A stretch of DNA of 64,000 nucleotides from Citrobacter arsenatis (GTDB lineage: Bacteria; Pseudomonadota; Gammaproteobacteria; Enterobacterales; Enterobacteriaceae), in assembly GCF_004353845.1 (NCBI RefSeq), contig NZ_CP037864.1:434001-498000 (forward strand), read 5' to 3'. How positions within the stretch are numbered: position 1 is the first letter of the stretch; the number at the start of each line of letters is the position of its first letter. The notes beneath the pieces are model-generated. The model saw only the letters and a list, made by a program, of their open reading frames with translations. It was not told the origin of the DNA and did not search any database. This document shows positions 8,239 to 16,898 of the stretch, one piece after another. A program made the position numbers and the translations under genes.

Positions 8239-9741
8239 ATGCTAAAAAGGAAAAAAATAAAACCAATAACGCTGCGCGACGTTACCATCATTGATGACGG
8301 TAAATTGCGAAAAGCCATTACCGCAGCGTCGTTAGGTAATGCGATGGAGTGGTTTGATTTTGGTGTTTATGGGTTTGTTGCTTACGCATTAGGTAAAGTG
8401 TTCTTCCCGGGGGCTGACCCCAGCGTGCAGATGGTTGCCGCACTCGCTACTTTCTCTGTTCCCTTTCTGATTCGACCGCTTGGCGGATTGTTCTTCGGTA
8501 TGCTCGGCGATAAATATGGTCGCCAGAAGATCCTCGCTATCACCATAGTGATTATGTCGATCAGTACCTTCTGTATCGGTCTTATTCCCTCGTATGCCTC
8601 GATTGGTATCTGGGCACCGATTCTGCTGTTGCTGTGTAAGATGGCGCAGGGATTCTCGGTCGGCGGAGAGTACACCGGGGCGTCGATTTTTGTCGCAGAG
8701 TACTCGCCAGACCGTAAGCGCGGATTTATGGGCAGCTGGCTGGACTTCGGCTCAATTGCCGGGTTTGTGCTGGGTGCGGGCGTGGTGGTCCTGATCTCAA
8801 CTATCGTCGGCGAGGATAACTTCCTTGAGTGGGGCTGGCGTATTCCGTTCTTCCTGGCGCTACCGTTAGGGCTGATTGGTCTGTACCTGCGCCATGCGCT
8901 GGAAGAGACACCGGCGTTCCAGCAGCACGTGGATAAACTGGAGCAGGGCGATCGTCAGGGTCTGCAGGAAGGTCCTAAAGTCTCGTTTAAAGAGATTGCG
9001 ACCAAGCACTGGCGCAGCCTGTTGGCATGTGTTGGTCTGGTGATTTCCACCAACGTCACCTACTACATGCTGCTCACTTATATGCCGAGCTATCTATCGC
9101 ATAACCTGCATTACTCTGAAGACCACGGCGTGTTGATTATTATCGCCATCATGATTGGGATGCTGTTTGTGCAGCCGATTATGGGTTTGCTCAGCGACCG
9201 TTTCGGGCGCCGTCCGTTTGTGATCATGGGCAGTATTGCGCTGTTTGTGCTGGCGATTCCGGCATTTATTCTGATTAACAGTAACGTTATCGGCCTGATT
9301 TTCGCCGGGTTGCTGATGCTGGCGGTGATCCTCAACTGCTTTACCGGGGTGATGGCGTCAACGTTACCGGCGATGTTCCCGACGCATATTCGCTACAGTG
9401 CGCTGGCCGCCGCGTTTAATATCTCGGTATTGATCGCCGGTCTGACTCCGACATTGGCCGCATGGCTGGTGGAAAGCTCGCAGAATCTGATGATGCCTGC
9501 TTATTATCTGATGGTGATTGCGGTGATTGGTTTAATTACTGGCGTGACCATGAAAGAGACCGCCAATCAGCCGCTGAAAGGGGCCACGCCTGCCGCTTCG
9601 GATATTCAGGAAGCGAAAGAGATCCTCGGCGAGCACTACGATAATATCGAGCAGAAAATCGAAGATATCGATCAGGAAATTGCTGAGCTGCAGCTCAAGC
9701 GTACGCGCCTGGTGCAGCAGCATCCGCGTATCGATGAGTAA
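8239..9741 (+). CDS. proP: Proline/betaine proton symporter ProP
   Basis: A major facilitator superfamily osmosensor and proton symporter that takes up proline, glycine betaine and other compatible solutes at the inner membrane. The protein is 500 residues, exactly the E. coli length, and nearly identical over its 12 membrane segments (for example LGNAMEWFDFGVYGF and the MFS loop GDKYGRQ). The last 35 residues, roughly 464-498 (IQEAKEILGEHYDNIEQKIE and the following segment), form the antiparallel coiled coil that tunes the osmotic set point. The ATG at 8239 is chosen over 8227 because AGGACGAG lies between them. It is transcribed towards the BIME array and away from kdgT. Confidence 0.97.
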   Translation: MLKRKKIKPITLRDVTIIDDGKLRKAITAASLGNAMEWFDFGVYGFVAYALGKVFFPGADPSVQMVAALATFSVPFLIRPLGGLFFGMLGDKYGRQKILAITIVIMSISTFCIGLIPSYASIGIWAPILLLLCKMAQGFSVGGEYTGASIFVAEYSPDRKRGFMGSWLDFGSIAGFVLGAGVVVLISTIVGEDNFLEWGWRIPFFLALPLGLIGLYLRHALEETPAFQQHVDKLEQGDRQGLQEGPKVSFKEIATKHWRSLLACVGLVISTNVTYYMLLTYMPSYLSHNLHYSEDHGVLIIIAIMIGMLFVQPIMGLLSDRFGRRPFVIMGSIALFVLAIPAFILINSNVIGLIFAGLLMLAVILNCFTGVMASTLPAMFPTHIRYSALAAAFNISVLIAGLTPTLAAWLVESSQNLMMPAYYLMVIAVIGLITGVTMKETANQPLKGATPAASDIQEAKEILGEHYDNIEQKIEDIDQEIAELQLKRTRLVQQHPRIDE

Positions 9742-9751
9742 TCGTGCCATT

Positions 9752-10662
9752 GCCTGATGGCACTACGTTTATCAGGCCTACGGGTAGCGTTGTACTTAAG
9801 TAGGCCGGATAAGGCGTCAGCCGTCATCCGTCGTATAGCCAGAGTTGCCTGTGGCACTGCGTTTATCAGGCCTACGGGCAGTGTTGTACTCTGTAGGCCG
9901 GATAAGGCGTCAGCCGTCATCCGGCGTATAGCCAGAGTTGCCTGTGGCACTACGTTTATCAGGCCTACGGGCAGTGTTGTACTCTGTAGGCCGGATAAGG
10001 CGTCAGCCGTCATCCGGCGTATAGCCAGAGTTGCCTGTGGCACTGCGTTTATCAGGCCTACGGGCAGTGTTGTACTCTGTAGGCCGGATAAGGCGTCAGC
10101 CGTCATCCGGCGCATAGCCAGAGTTGCCTGATGGCACTACGTTTATCAGGCCTACGGGCAGCGTTGTACTCTGTAGGCCGGATAAGGCGTCAGCCGTCAT
10201 CCGGCGCATAGCCAGAGTTGCCTGATGGCACTGCGTTTATCAGGCCTACGGGCAGCGTTGTACTCTGTAGGCCGGATAAGGCGTCAGCCGTCATCCGGCG
10301 CATAGCCAGAGTTGCCTGATGGCACTGCGTTTATCAGGCCTACGGGCAGCGTTGTACTCTGTAGGCCGGATAAGGCGTCAGCCGTCATCCGGCGCATAGC
10401 CAGAGTTGCCTGATGGCACTGCGTTTATCAGGCCTACGGGCAGCGTTGTACTCTGTAGGCCGGATAAGGCGTCAGCCGTCATCCGGCGCATAGCCAGAGT
10501 TGCCTGATGGCACTACGTTTATCAGGCCTACGGGCAGTGTTGTACTCTGTAGGCCGGATAAGGCGTCAGCCGTCATCCGGCGTTTAGCCAGACTTACCTG
10601 ATGGCACTGCGTTTATCAGGCCTACGGGCAGTGTTGTACTCTGTAGGCCGGATAAGGCGTCT
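9752..10662. repeat. Tandem BIME array, ten 93/94-bp REP-pair units
   Basis: Each unit joins a Z-type REP (GCCTGATGGCACTGCGTTTA then TCAGGCCTAC) to an inverted Y-type REP (GTAGGCCGGATAAGGCGTCA then GCCGTCATCCGGC). The motif GTAGGCCGGATAAGG recurs near 9800, 9893, 9986, 10079, 10173, 10267, 10361, 10455, 10549 and 10643. The period is 93 bp for the early copies and 94 bp for the later ones. The difference is one A (GCCTGTGGC in copies 2-4, GCCTGATGGC in the others). The tenth unit is cut short at about 10662. The array lies between the 3' ends of proP and basS. Related elements bind DNA gyrase, IHF or Pol I in E. coli. Confidence 0.95.
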
Positions 10663-10673
10663 TATGATATCGA

Positions 10674-10690
10674 CTTAAGGTTGGCTTAAT
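10674..10690 (+). promoter_or_regulatory. PmrA (BasR) box upstream of pmrR
   Basis: CTTAAG-GTTGG-CTTAAT is a perfect PmrA-binding site (two hexamers with a 5-bp spacer), 45 bp before the pmrR start. Its first 16 bases are identical to the box upstream of eptA. It marks pmrR as a direct target of the response regulator encoded next door. Confidence 0.85.
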
Positions 10691-10703
10691 CTGTGTCAGG
10701 CAA

Positions 10704-10731
10704 ACTCTCCTCCATAGTTTCGGAGGAGAGT
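10704..10731 (+). promoter_or_regulatory. Hairpin that covers the pmrR ribosome-binding site
   Basis: ACTCTCCTCC (10704-10713) pairs perfectly with GGAGGAGAGT (10722-10731) around an eight-base loop. The 3' arm is the pmrR Shine-Dalgarno sequence, three bases from the ATG at 10735, so the folded leader would hide it. No T-run follows, so a terminator role is unlikely. Confidence 0.75.
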
Positions 10732-10734
10732 GTC

Positions 10735-10824
10735 ATGAAAACCCGCATTTATGAAAGTTTGACCACCGTGTGCAGCCTGCTGATCGTCAGCAGCTTTTTG
10801 TACGTGTGGGTGAGTTCTTACTGA
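10735..10824 (+). CDS. pmrR: PmrR, 29-residue membrane peptide inhibitor of LpxT
   Basis: A 29-residue peptide beginning MKTRIYESLTTV and ending SSFLYVWVSSY, with one hydrophobic segment at about residues 10-26. It matches the PmrR peptide of E. coli and Salmonella. There PmrR is made on PmrA activation and binds and inhibits LpxT, so that lipid A 1-phosphate stays available for EptA modification. It is too short for most gene callers. A perfect PmrA box lies upstream and the ribosome site is very strong (GGAGGAGAG) but sequestered in a hairpin. The last seven bases overlap the end of the convergent basS gene. Confidence rests on sequence, position and regulation together. Confidence 0.93.
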   Translation: MKTRIYESLTTVCSLLIVSSFLYVWVSSY

Positions 10825-11900
10825 GCTTTCGCTAATTCCACCCAGGCGCGAGTACCGCCGGTTCCCTGACGATTTTGCAAATAGAAATGCCCGAGATGTA
10901 ACTGGGTGATACGACTGACAATGCTCAGCCCCAGCCCAATCCCGCCAAAACGGCTGTCCATACGCACAAACGCTTTGCTCAGTTCCCCGCATTTACTTTC
11001 ATCAATGCCTGGCCCTTCATCTTCGACGGTCAGGACGGCATCATGCTCGGTATCCAGGCTAATCGTAATATTAGTGCCTTCCGGGCTGTAACGATGCGCA
11101 TTCTCCACCAGGTTTCGCAGCAGCATTCGCAATAGCGTAGCATCGCCACGTACGACAACATCCGCCGCGCTTTGCGGCAGGAGCAGCGTCTGCTGGCGCT
11201 GGTCCAGCATGGTGCTGAGTTCGTCATAAGAGGGCAGAATAACGTCCTCCAGCAGTTTGACGTGCTGGTAGCTCCCGGCAGAAAACGACTGTCCGACGCG
11301 GGCGAGTTGCAGCAGTTGCGACACGCTGTCCATCATTTGATCAAGGCGGGCAATTAGCGGCGAAACGTCGACCTTATGGGTTTTTGACAGTAATTCCAGA
11401 TGCAGGCGAACGCCTGACAACGGTGTGCGCAGTTCGTGGGCGACATCGGCGGTAAATAAGCGTTCGTTTTCGATAGTGGTGGTGAGCCGCGTCACCAACT
11501 CGTTGAGCGCCGAGACGACCGCCTGGATCTCAACGGTGGAACTGTGAATTTCAATTGGGGCCAGGTTATCGGCTGCTCGTGCTTCTAACTCTTTTTGCAG
11601 AACGGCCAGCGGACGAGTTATGCGCCGCACCGCCTGGTAGCAAATCAGCAGCGTCAGGCTGACCATAAAGATGCCGGGGACGATCAGGCTGGCGATGGCC
11701 TCGCGGATCTCATGCATGATGTGGCGATCGTTGTTACGATTTTCGCGTAACGCCTGCTCGAATAACTGTATTTGCTCGGTACTTTCGTGCCACAGCCAAA
11801 AGGTGCTAATCAATTGAAAGACCAGCAGAATAAGACCAATCGTCAGCATCAGGCGATGACGAAGGGGGAGCGGTTGTTTTAGATATCGCAGCAGCTTCAC
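10818..11900 (-). CDS. basS: Sensor histidine kinase BasS (PmrB)
   Basis: A 360-residue inner-membrane kinase sensing ferric iron, aluminium and mild acid, which phosphorylates BasR. Membrane segments lie at about residues 17-37 and 70-88. The short periplasmic loop between them carries the ExxE iron motif (HESTE, 38-42) and a second EIRE near the membrane. A HAMP region follows, then the H-box with FTADVAHELRTPL and the phospho-acceptor His155. ATPase motifs are LLRNLVENAHRYS (N-box), VEDEGPGI (G1) and GGIGLGLSIV (G2). The start codon is GTG at 11900, immediately after the basR stop codon. The gene is therefore the distal cistron of eptA-basR-basS. Its 3' end overlaps pmrR by seven bases. 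Confidence 0.96.
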   Translation of the reverse strand: MKLLRYLKQPLPLRHRLMLTIGLILLVFQLISTFWLWHESTEQIQLFEQALRENRNNDRHIMHEIREAIASLIVPGIFMVSLTLLICYQAVRRITRPLAVLQKELEARAADNLAPIEIHSSTVEIQAVVSALNELVTRLTTTIENERLFTADVAHELRTPLSGVRLHLELLSKTHKVDVSPLIARLDQMMDSVSQLLQLARVGQSFSAGSYQHVKLLEDVILPSYDELSTMLDQRQQTLLLPQSAADVVVRGDATLLRMLLRNLVENAHRYSPEGTNITISLDTEHDAVLTVEDEGPGIDESKCGELSKAFVRMDSRFGGIGLGLSIVSRITQLHLGHFYLQNRQGTGGTRAWVELAKAQ

Positions 11901-12569
11901 TTAGCTTTCCTCAGTGGCAACCAGCATATAGCCAAATCCCCTGACCGTGCGGATGCGTGATTTCCCGACTTTATCGCGTAGGTTATGAATGTGCACTTCC
12001 AGCGTATTGGTCGACGGTTCGTTATCCCAGTTGTAGATGTCGTTATACAGGATTTCCCGGTGTACCGGGCTGCCTGCTTTGAGCATCAGGCGTGACAGAA
12101 GCGCGTATTCTTTCGGCGTTAAAACGACTTCTTGTCCATCCATCCACACCTGGCGACGACCGATATTTAGCGTCAGGTTGCTGACAATTAACTCATTTTC
12201 ACCCTGATTGTTATGACGACGCAGCAGCGCCCGGATGCGGGCGTGCAATTCTTCCAGCGCGAACGGTTTAACCAGATAGTCATCAGCACCCACGTCCAGT
12301 CCGCTGACCCGGTCTTTCACCGTGTCGCGTGCGGTGAGGATAAGTACCGGCACGGTGTATTTTTTCTGTCGGATCCGGTTCAGGAAATGCAGGCCGTCTT
12401 CATCCGGTAAACCCAGGTCCAGAACCACCAGACTGTAATGTCCGGTCTCCAGGCATTGCTCTGCTGCACGGGCCGTTGATACGCCGTCGCAGGCATAACC
12501 TTCTGTTTGCGCGGCGAGTATCAGTCCCTGTAATAACAACGTATCGTCTTCAACAATCAGGATTTTCAT
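11901..12569 (-). CDS. basR: Response regulator BasR (PmrA)
   Basis: A 222-residue OmpR/PhoB-type regulator controlling lipid A modification genes. The receiver domain has the acidic pair EDD at residues 7-9, phospho-acceptor Asp51 (VVLDLGLPDEDG) and Lys101-region VKPF. The C-terminal winged helix spans about 125-220 (PKEYALLSRLML, then TNTLEVHIHNLRDKVG and RTVRGFGYML). The start at 12569 (MKILIVEDD) is used rather than the upstream frame start, as it gives the family length. It begins four bases after the eptA stop codon and abuts basS, so the three genes form one operon. Likely targets visible here are the boxes ahead of eptA and pmrR. Confidence 0.97.
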   Translation of the reverse strand: MKILIVEDDTLLLQGLILAAQTEGYACDGVSTARAAEQCLETGHYSLVVLDLGLPDEDGLHFLNRIRQKKYTVPVLILTARDTVKDRVSGLDVGADDYLVKPFALEELHARIRALLRRHNNQGENELIVSNLTLNIGRRQVWMDGQEVVLTPKEYALLSRLMLKAGSPVHREILYNDIYNWDNEPSTNTLEVHIHNLRDKVGKSRIRTVRGFGYMLVATEES

Positions 12570-12573
12570 TCGT

Positions 12574-14211
12574 TTAGCCTCCCCGGCAGGGTTGCAGAAT
12601 ATCATCTGCCGCCTGATATTTCTGTGTTTGCACGCCCGTTAATCCCAGCAGGGTGGAGAAGAGATTATCCTGTGAGAAATCTTCTGAGCTTGCCCGTTTT
12701 TGCAAACATGTCTGAGAGACCTGATAACGTTGCTGATAATCCTCTGAGAGCCACAGCAGCATCGGCACATGTTTTTGCGTATCTGGCGCAATCGAATACG
12801 GCAGGCCGTGCAAATAGACGCCATTTTCCCCTAAGGATTCGCCGTGATCGGAAAGATACACCAGGCTGGTGGTGAAATTATCCTGATGCGCTTTTAGTAT
12901 ATTGATTGCTTTATCAACAATATAGTCAACGTAAAGAATGGTGTTGTCGTAAGTATTCACCAGTTGTTGCTGCGAACAGGTCTGGATTTCGTTGGTGTCG
13001 CAGGTTGGCGTAAATTTCTTGAACTGCGCAGGATAGCGGTTGTAATAGGTCGGACCGTGGCTGCCGATAGTATGCAGCACAATCACGCCGTCGCCTTGCA
13101 GGTTATTGATGTACTCTTTCAGCCCGTGGAACAGCACGTCGTCGTAGCATTCACCGTCAATACACTGTCCTGGCAGGTTAAGCTGAGTCATATTCTGGTG
13201 CGGCACTCGATCGCAGGCTCCTTTACATCCACCGTCGTTATCATTCCACAGCACGTTAATTCCCGCCCGCTGGATGATGTCGAGTACGCCTTCCTGATGC
13301 TGCGCCAGTTCTTCATCGTAGTGCGCGCGCGGCATATCGGAGAACATACAGGGCACGGATACTGCCGTGGCCGTACCGCAGGACGTGGTGCGAGGGAAAT
13401 AGACCACATCATCTTTTTCCAGCAGCGGGTTGGTCTGGCGCGAATAGCCGGACAGCGAGAAGTTGTCGCCGCGTGAGGTCTCGCCAAGAACTACAATCGT
13501 CAGATTCTTACGCTTTTCTTTCACCATCATCGGATTACGATGTGCATCTTCGCCAATGCGCACCAGCGGAAGATGGGCCAATCTCTGGTGCGAATACCAG
13601 GACGACGTCGCCACAATGCTGTTGGATGGACTGAGGGATTTCACCAGTTCTTTGTTGTTGCGAAACAGTGAGGCGTAATCTTTATAGAAGAACGCGGCGA
13701 CCAGCACGATCAGCAGCGCGGAGACCAGAATGTTCGCGCCACGGAACAGCACGCTGCGCAGCGCCGGAGTAATGGGGTTGATTCTTACCCAGCAGGCAAT
13801 GAGCGCGGCCAGAATACCGCTCACCCCGATCGTGATGAGCATTTGCGGCGTCAGCAAAGCAAAGGTTTCGGCGGGCGTGGTGTCCATCATATTGGCGATC
13901 ATCGAGCGGTCGATGATGATGCCGTAGGTCATGATGAAATATTGGGCCGAGGCGCCAACCAGAATGAAAATGCAGGCCACCAGGCGATTAAGCCACAGGA
14001 ATGAGGCCAGCGTCAGTACGATGTTCATGACGCTAAACGCAACCACCGGCATCGACAAAAACACCAGTACGTTACGCATGGAATCCAGAGGCAGGTCTTG
14101 CAGCACTTGTTTATAGAACGCAATGTTCAGAAAGGTTGCAAGATAAAATGAGATCAGCAGAAGCCAGCTGATGAGCCCGAGAGCAGGCCTTTTAAACAGG
14201 AGCTTTAACAT
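12574..14211 (-). CDS. eptA: Lipid A phosphoethanolamine transferase EptA
   Basis: An inner-membrane enzyme that adds phosphoethanolamine to lipid A phosphates, lowering polymyxin binding. It has 545 residues (E. coli 547). Five N-terminal membrane helices fill about residues 10-180. The periplasmic sulfatase-fold domain follows, with the nucleophile Thr245 in GETSRGDNFS, the zinc-site segment YLSDHGESLGENG and several cysteine pairs (CGTATAVSVPC, CKGAC). The ATG at 14211 replaces a longer frame start because it matches the family N-terminus MLKLLFKRP. It is the first gene of eptA-basR-basS, and a PmrA box lies 47 bp upstream, so the operon is autoregulated. Confidence 0.97.
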   Translation of the reverse strand: MLKLLFKRPALGLISWLLLISFYLATFLNIAFYKQVLQDLPLDSMRNVLVFLSMPVVAFSVMNIVLTLASFLWLNRLVACIFILVGASAQYFIMTYGIIIDRSMIANMMDTTPAETFALLTPQMLITIGVSGILAALIACWVRINPITPALRSVLFRGANILVSALLIVLVAAFFYKDYASLFRNNKELVKSLSPSNSIVATSSWYSHQRLAHLPLVRIGEDAHRNPMMVKEKRKNLTIVVLGETSRGDNFSLSGYSRQTNPLLEKDDVVYFPRTTSCGTATAVSVPCMFSDMPRAHYDEELAQHQEGVLDIIQRAGINVLWNDNDGGCKGACDRVPHQNMTQLNLPGQCIDGECYDDVLFHGLKEYINNLQGDGVIVLHTIGSHGPTYYNRYPAQFKKFTPTCDTNEIQTCSQQQLVNTYDNTILYVDYIVDKAINILKAHQDNFTTSLVYLSDHGESLGENGVYLHGLPYSIAPDTQKHVPMLLWLSEDYQQRYQVSQTCLQKRASSEDFSQDNLFSTLLGLTGVQTQKYQAADDILQPCRGG

Positions 14212-14257
14212 TAAGGGGGTTCCATCGACTAAGTGGCGCAAATCCTCTCAAAGTAAA

Positions 14258-14274
14258 GTTAAGCCAACCTTAAG
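14258..14274 (-). promoter_or_regulatory. PmrA (BasR) box upstream of eptA-basRS
   Basis: Read on the minus strand the site is CTTAAG-GTTGG-CTTAAC, with the same hexamers and spacer as the box before pmrR. It lies 47-63 bp upstream of the eptA start codon. This explains activation of eptA and autoregulation of basRS. Confidence 0.85.
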
Positions 14275-14314
14275 TTCTTAATGTTGATTTCAAGAATAGC
14301 AGTGGGAGAACGTC

Positions 14315-14341
14315 TGCCCGATGAACTAACGCCATCGGGCA
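14315..14341 (-). terminator. Hairpin downstream of adiC
   Basis: TGCCCGATG (14315-14323) pairs with CATCGGGCA (14333-14341). It lies 17 bp past the adiC stop on the minus strand. No long T-run follows, so it may be a message-end stabiliser rather than a strong terminator. Confidence 0.5.
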
Positions 14342-14357
14342 ACGATGATTGCCGGCG

Positions 14358-15695
14358 TTAATTATTGTTTACCGGGGCATCCAGTGGATACGGGTTTTTA
14401 TGGATCCGATTGTAGTTAAGTGCATACAGCGCGGTGATGATCATCAGCGTGACGAACGACCACATTACCTCTTTGGCACCAGAACCGACAACCGCCCAGA
14501 TGCAGTAGACAAAGGCGATAAAGGTTACCAGTAGGTACATCGGGCGCGCTTTACCAAAGTGACCATGGCCGAGCAGCAGCAGCGCGGCGCAGGTATACAG
14601 ATATGGCACCAGGGTGAAGATAACGGAGACCGAAGAGACCAGACCAAACTCTTTCGCGGCGTTCGGCGACATGCTGCTGAACTGGAAGATGGTCATCAGG
14701 ATGCCGACGATAATTAACCCAGCTACCGGCGTACCGGCTTTGTTAACGCGGGCAAAAATCGGTGGGAACAGACCGTCATCGGCTGCTGCTTTGGCGGTTT
14801 GCCCGGCAAGCAGCGTCCAGCCGCCCAGAGAACCAAGACACCCGGCAGCGGCACAGAAGGAGACAATCGCCCCTGCGGTGTCACCCAGCGCCATGCGTGC
14901 GGCATCGCCGAACGGAGAGGCTGAAACGCGCAGCGCGGCGTTAGGGATCATACCCATAATCGCTGTGGTGGAGAGCACATAGCAAACGGCGGCAATCAGC
15001 ACGCCGCCCATAGTGGCGATAGGCACGTTACGTTTGGGATTTTTAACCACGCCTGCCGCGACGGAAGCGCTTTCTACCCCGATAAATGACCACAAGGTGA
15101 CGTTCAGAGTGCTTTGAATCGCGCCAAAGGTGTTCATGCCGCTGACGTTCCATGCCGCCATGTAGGTTTCACCGCGGAACCAGAACCAGCCGAAGACGGC
15201 AATACCTACAATTGGCACCAGCGCCAGTACCGTTGCGACGGCCTGTACACGGGTGATCATTTTCGGCCCGACAATGTTCAGCAATACGAAGATCCACAGT
15301 ACGACGACGCAGGTCAGCGTCAGGACCAGCGGATCTTTTAAGATGGGGAAGAAGTAGCTCAGGTATCCGACGCCAATGACCACCATGGCGATGTTACCAA
15401 TCCAGCACGCCAGCCAGTACAGCACGTTGGTCTGATAGCCCAGGAAAGGACCGAAACAGCGGCGGGCATAAGCGTAAGAACCACCGGGACTGGAGTCTAA
15501 GGACGACATTTTTGCATACACCATCGACAGCGCTAAAGCACCGATAATAGTGACCAACCATCCGTAGATTGCAATCCCGCCAGTTGACGCAAGGTTTGCG
15601 GGTAGCAGGAATACACCGGAACCCATAATATTCCCCGACACCATAAGGGTGACGGGGATTAAGCCCACTTTGTGAGCATCAGCATCCGTCGACAT
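14358..15695 (-). CDS. adiC: Arginine:agmatine antiporter AdiC
   Basis: An inner-membrane APC-family exchanger that imports arginine and exports agmatine during extreme acid resistance. It has 445 residues, the E. coli length, with no indels. The substrate and gating residues known from the E. coli structures are all present: Asn22, Tyr74, Tyr93, Asn101, Trp202 (LWSFIGVES) and Trp293 (GGWTLLAG). The GSGVF unwound segment of helix 1 is at about 26-30. The ATG at 15695 has CAGGAG nine bases upstream. It is transcribed in the same direction as adiA and adiY, supplying the antiporter that pairs with the AdiA decarboxylase. Confidence 0.97.
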   Translation of the reverse strand: MSTDADAHKVGLIPVTLMVSGNIMGSGVFLLPANLASTGGIAIYGWLVTIIGALALSMVYAKMSSLDSSPGGSYAYARRCFGPFLGYQTNVLYWLACWIGNIAMVVIGVGYLSYFFPILKDPLVLTLTCVVVLWIFVLLNIVGPKMITRVQAVATVLALVPIVGIAVFGWFWFRGETYMAAWNVSGMNTFGAIQSTLNVTLWSFIGVESASVAAGVVKNPKRNVPIATMGGVLIAAVCYVLSTTAIMGMIPNAALRVSASPFGDAARMALGDTAGAIVSFCAAAGCLGSLGGWTLLAGQTAKAAADDGLFPPIFARVNKAGTPVAGLIIVGILMTIFQFSSMSPNAAKEFGLVSSVSVIFTLVPYLYTCAALLLLGHGHFGKARPMYLLVTFIAFVYCIWAVVGSGAKEVMWSFVTLMIITALYALNYNRIHKNPYPLDAPVNNN

Positions 15696-15822
15696 ATTTT
15701 TTAACTCCTGATAAGGATAAATGACGCCTAATCATACCTCTTCAGAAGACTATTTTATGGTGACGGACTGGGGGTATCGCTAATGCTGATATTATTATGG
15801 CTTATCGCTATCTGATTAAAAA

Positions 15823-16584
15823 TCAGGCAGCGGATGGCTCCCTATGTTGACTGACATAATGCAGAGGCGTCATCCCGTAGAACTCTTTGAATACAGAAAT
15901 AAAGTATGAAGTACTGTTATATCCGCACAGTTGAGAGACCTGGGAAATGTTCTTGCCGTCCATCAATAATTGATTGACAGCATAACGCATGCGACACGTG
16001 GTAATTATTTGGCTATAACTTGTATTTTCACTTTTGAGCTTTTTCTTTAACAAACTGGGACTCAGGCATAAGCAACTGGCGACCATGCTTAAATTCCAGT
16101 CTTTATGTATATCGCTCTCAATAATGTGATAGACGCTGTCGCTGATACAACTGCGTAGTATATGCATGAGCAGAGAAATAAACTTTTTGCTGCCGAGAAA
16201 GCGTGATAATACCGTGAACAGTAGCGAGCGCGTACGCTCACTTTCACCTTCGTCCACTGTGTCCATAACGCTATGCTGGGCGGCCACCCGGAAGACATCC
16301 GGCGTCAGACACGCGGCGGTCATCACTGGGTTGGCACTCCGTTGCCAGATTGGGATCTGTGAAAGGTCTTTATTCAAAAAACGTAGATAGTCTTTAATGA
16401 TATCGCGACTGATATGTACGACCAGTGCGTTATTAAGCGATGAGAAATCGATAATATTATTATCACACGCTACCAGTGCCATATGATTAGCTTTTAAGCT
16501 GATGGCTTCTTTACCGTTAATCCTTAACCAAACATCCTTCTCCGTTAATACAACAACACAAGCTGCTCTGCTGCAAACCCTCAT
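15823..16584 (-). CDS. adiY: AraC-family regulator AdiY
   Basis: Activator of the arginine-decarboxylase system, 253 residues. The N-terminal part is a cupin-like sensing domain (KDVWLRINGKEAISLKANHM). The C-terminal AraC double helix-turn-helix covers about residues 145-245 (WNLSMVASCLCLSPSLLKKK, then ISQVSQLCGYNSTSYFISVF). A longer frame to 16641 is open, but the ATG at 16584 has CTGGAG upstream and gives exactly the E. coli length. It lies between adiA and adiC, each on the minus strand, with separate promoters suggested by the terminator after adiA. Confidence 0.93.
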   Translation of the reverse strand: MRVCSRAACVVVLTEKDVWLRINGKEAISLKANHMALVACDNNIIDFSSLNNALVVHISRDIIKDYLRFLNKDLSQIPIWQRSANPVMTAACLTPDVFRVAAQHSVMDTVDEGESERTRSLLFTVLSRFLGSKKFISLLMHILRSCISDSVYHIIESDIHKDWNLSMVASCLCLSPSLLKKKLKSENTSYSQIITTCRMRYAVNQLLMDGKNISQVSQLCGYNSTSYFISVFKEFYGMTPLHYVSQHREPSAA

Positions 16585-16898
16585 ACCCAAACTCCAGGAA
16601 TATGAACATAAAACACCGTAGCCCATCATCAGATGAACCATATCGGCTAAATTGAAATTGTATGATGAAACCAGGACTGCAATAAAATAACGTGTCTGAA
16701 ATTAATTACAATGGTTGCGGGATTTTTCTTATGTACACAATTTTGTACGCAAGTGGAAACGTGCTATTTGCGTATAAAAAAAGCGCGGGGTGGTCCCGCG
16801 CAAAAAGGTATGACAATGTTATTGTTTTGCAGCAATACTCAGGAATTACTCAAGCATGACATGTCTACCCTAAACATCGGACTATCTATAAAACGACA
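16585..16898. other. adiY-adiA intergenic region
   Basis: This 314-bp AT-rich gap contains the adiA terminator (16776-16801) and must contain the adiY promoter. No additional gene with a supported start is visible; a 70-codon plus-strand frame here crosses the terminator and has no recognisable similarity. Confidence 0.5.
16776..16801 (-). terminator. Intrinsic terminator after adiA
   Basis: On the minus strand GCGCGGG pairs with CCCGCGC (16783-16789 with 16795-16801, five-base loop) and is followed by seven T residues (16776-16782). It lies about 98 bp beyond the adiA stop. Confidence 0.85.

Noticed and set aside
9672..10131. Long open frames on both strands across the repeat array (124 and 147 codons)
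   Set aside because: They are translations of the tandem BIME units; the repeating peptide simply mirrors the 93-bp period, a multiple of three.
9752..10662. Possible CRISPR array
   Set aside because: Every part of the 93/94-bp unit is repeated; there are no unique spacers and no cas genes nearby.
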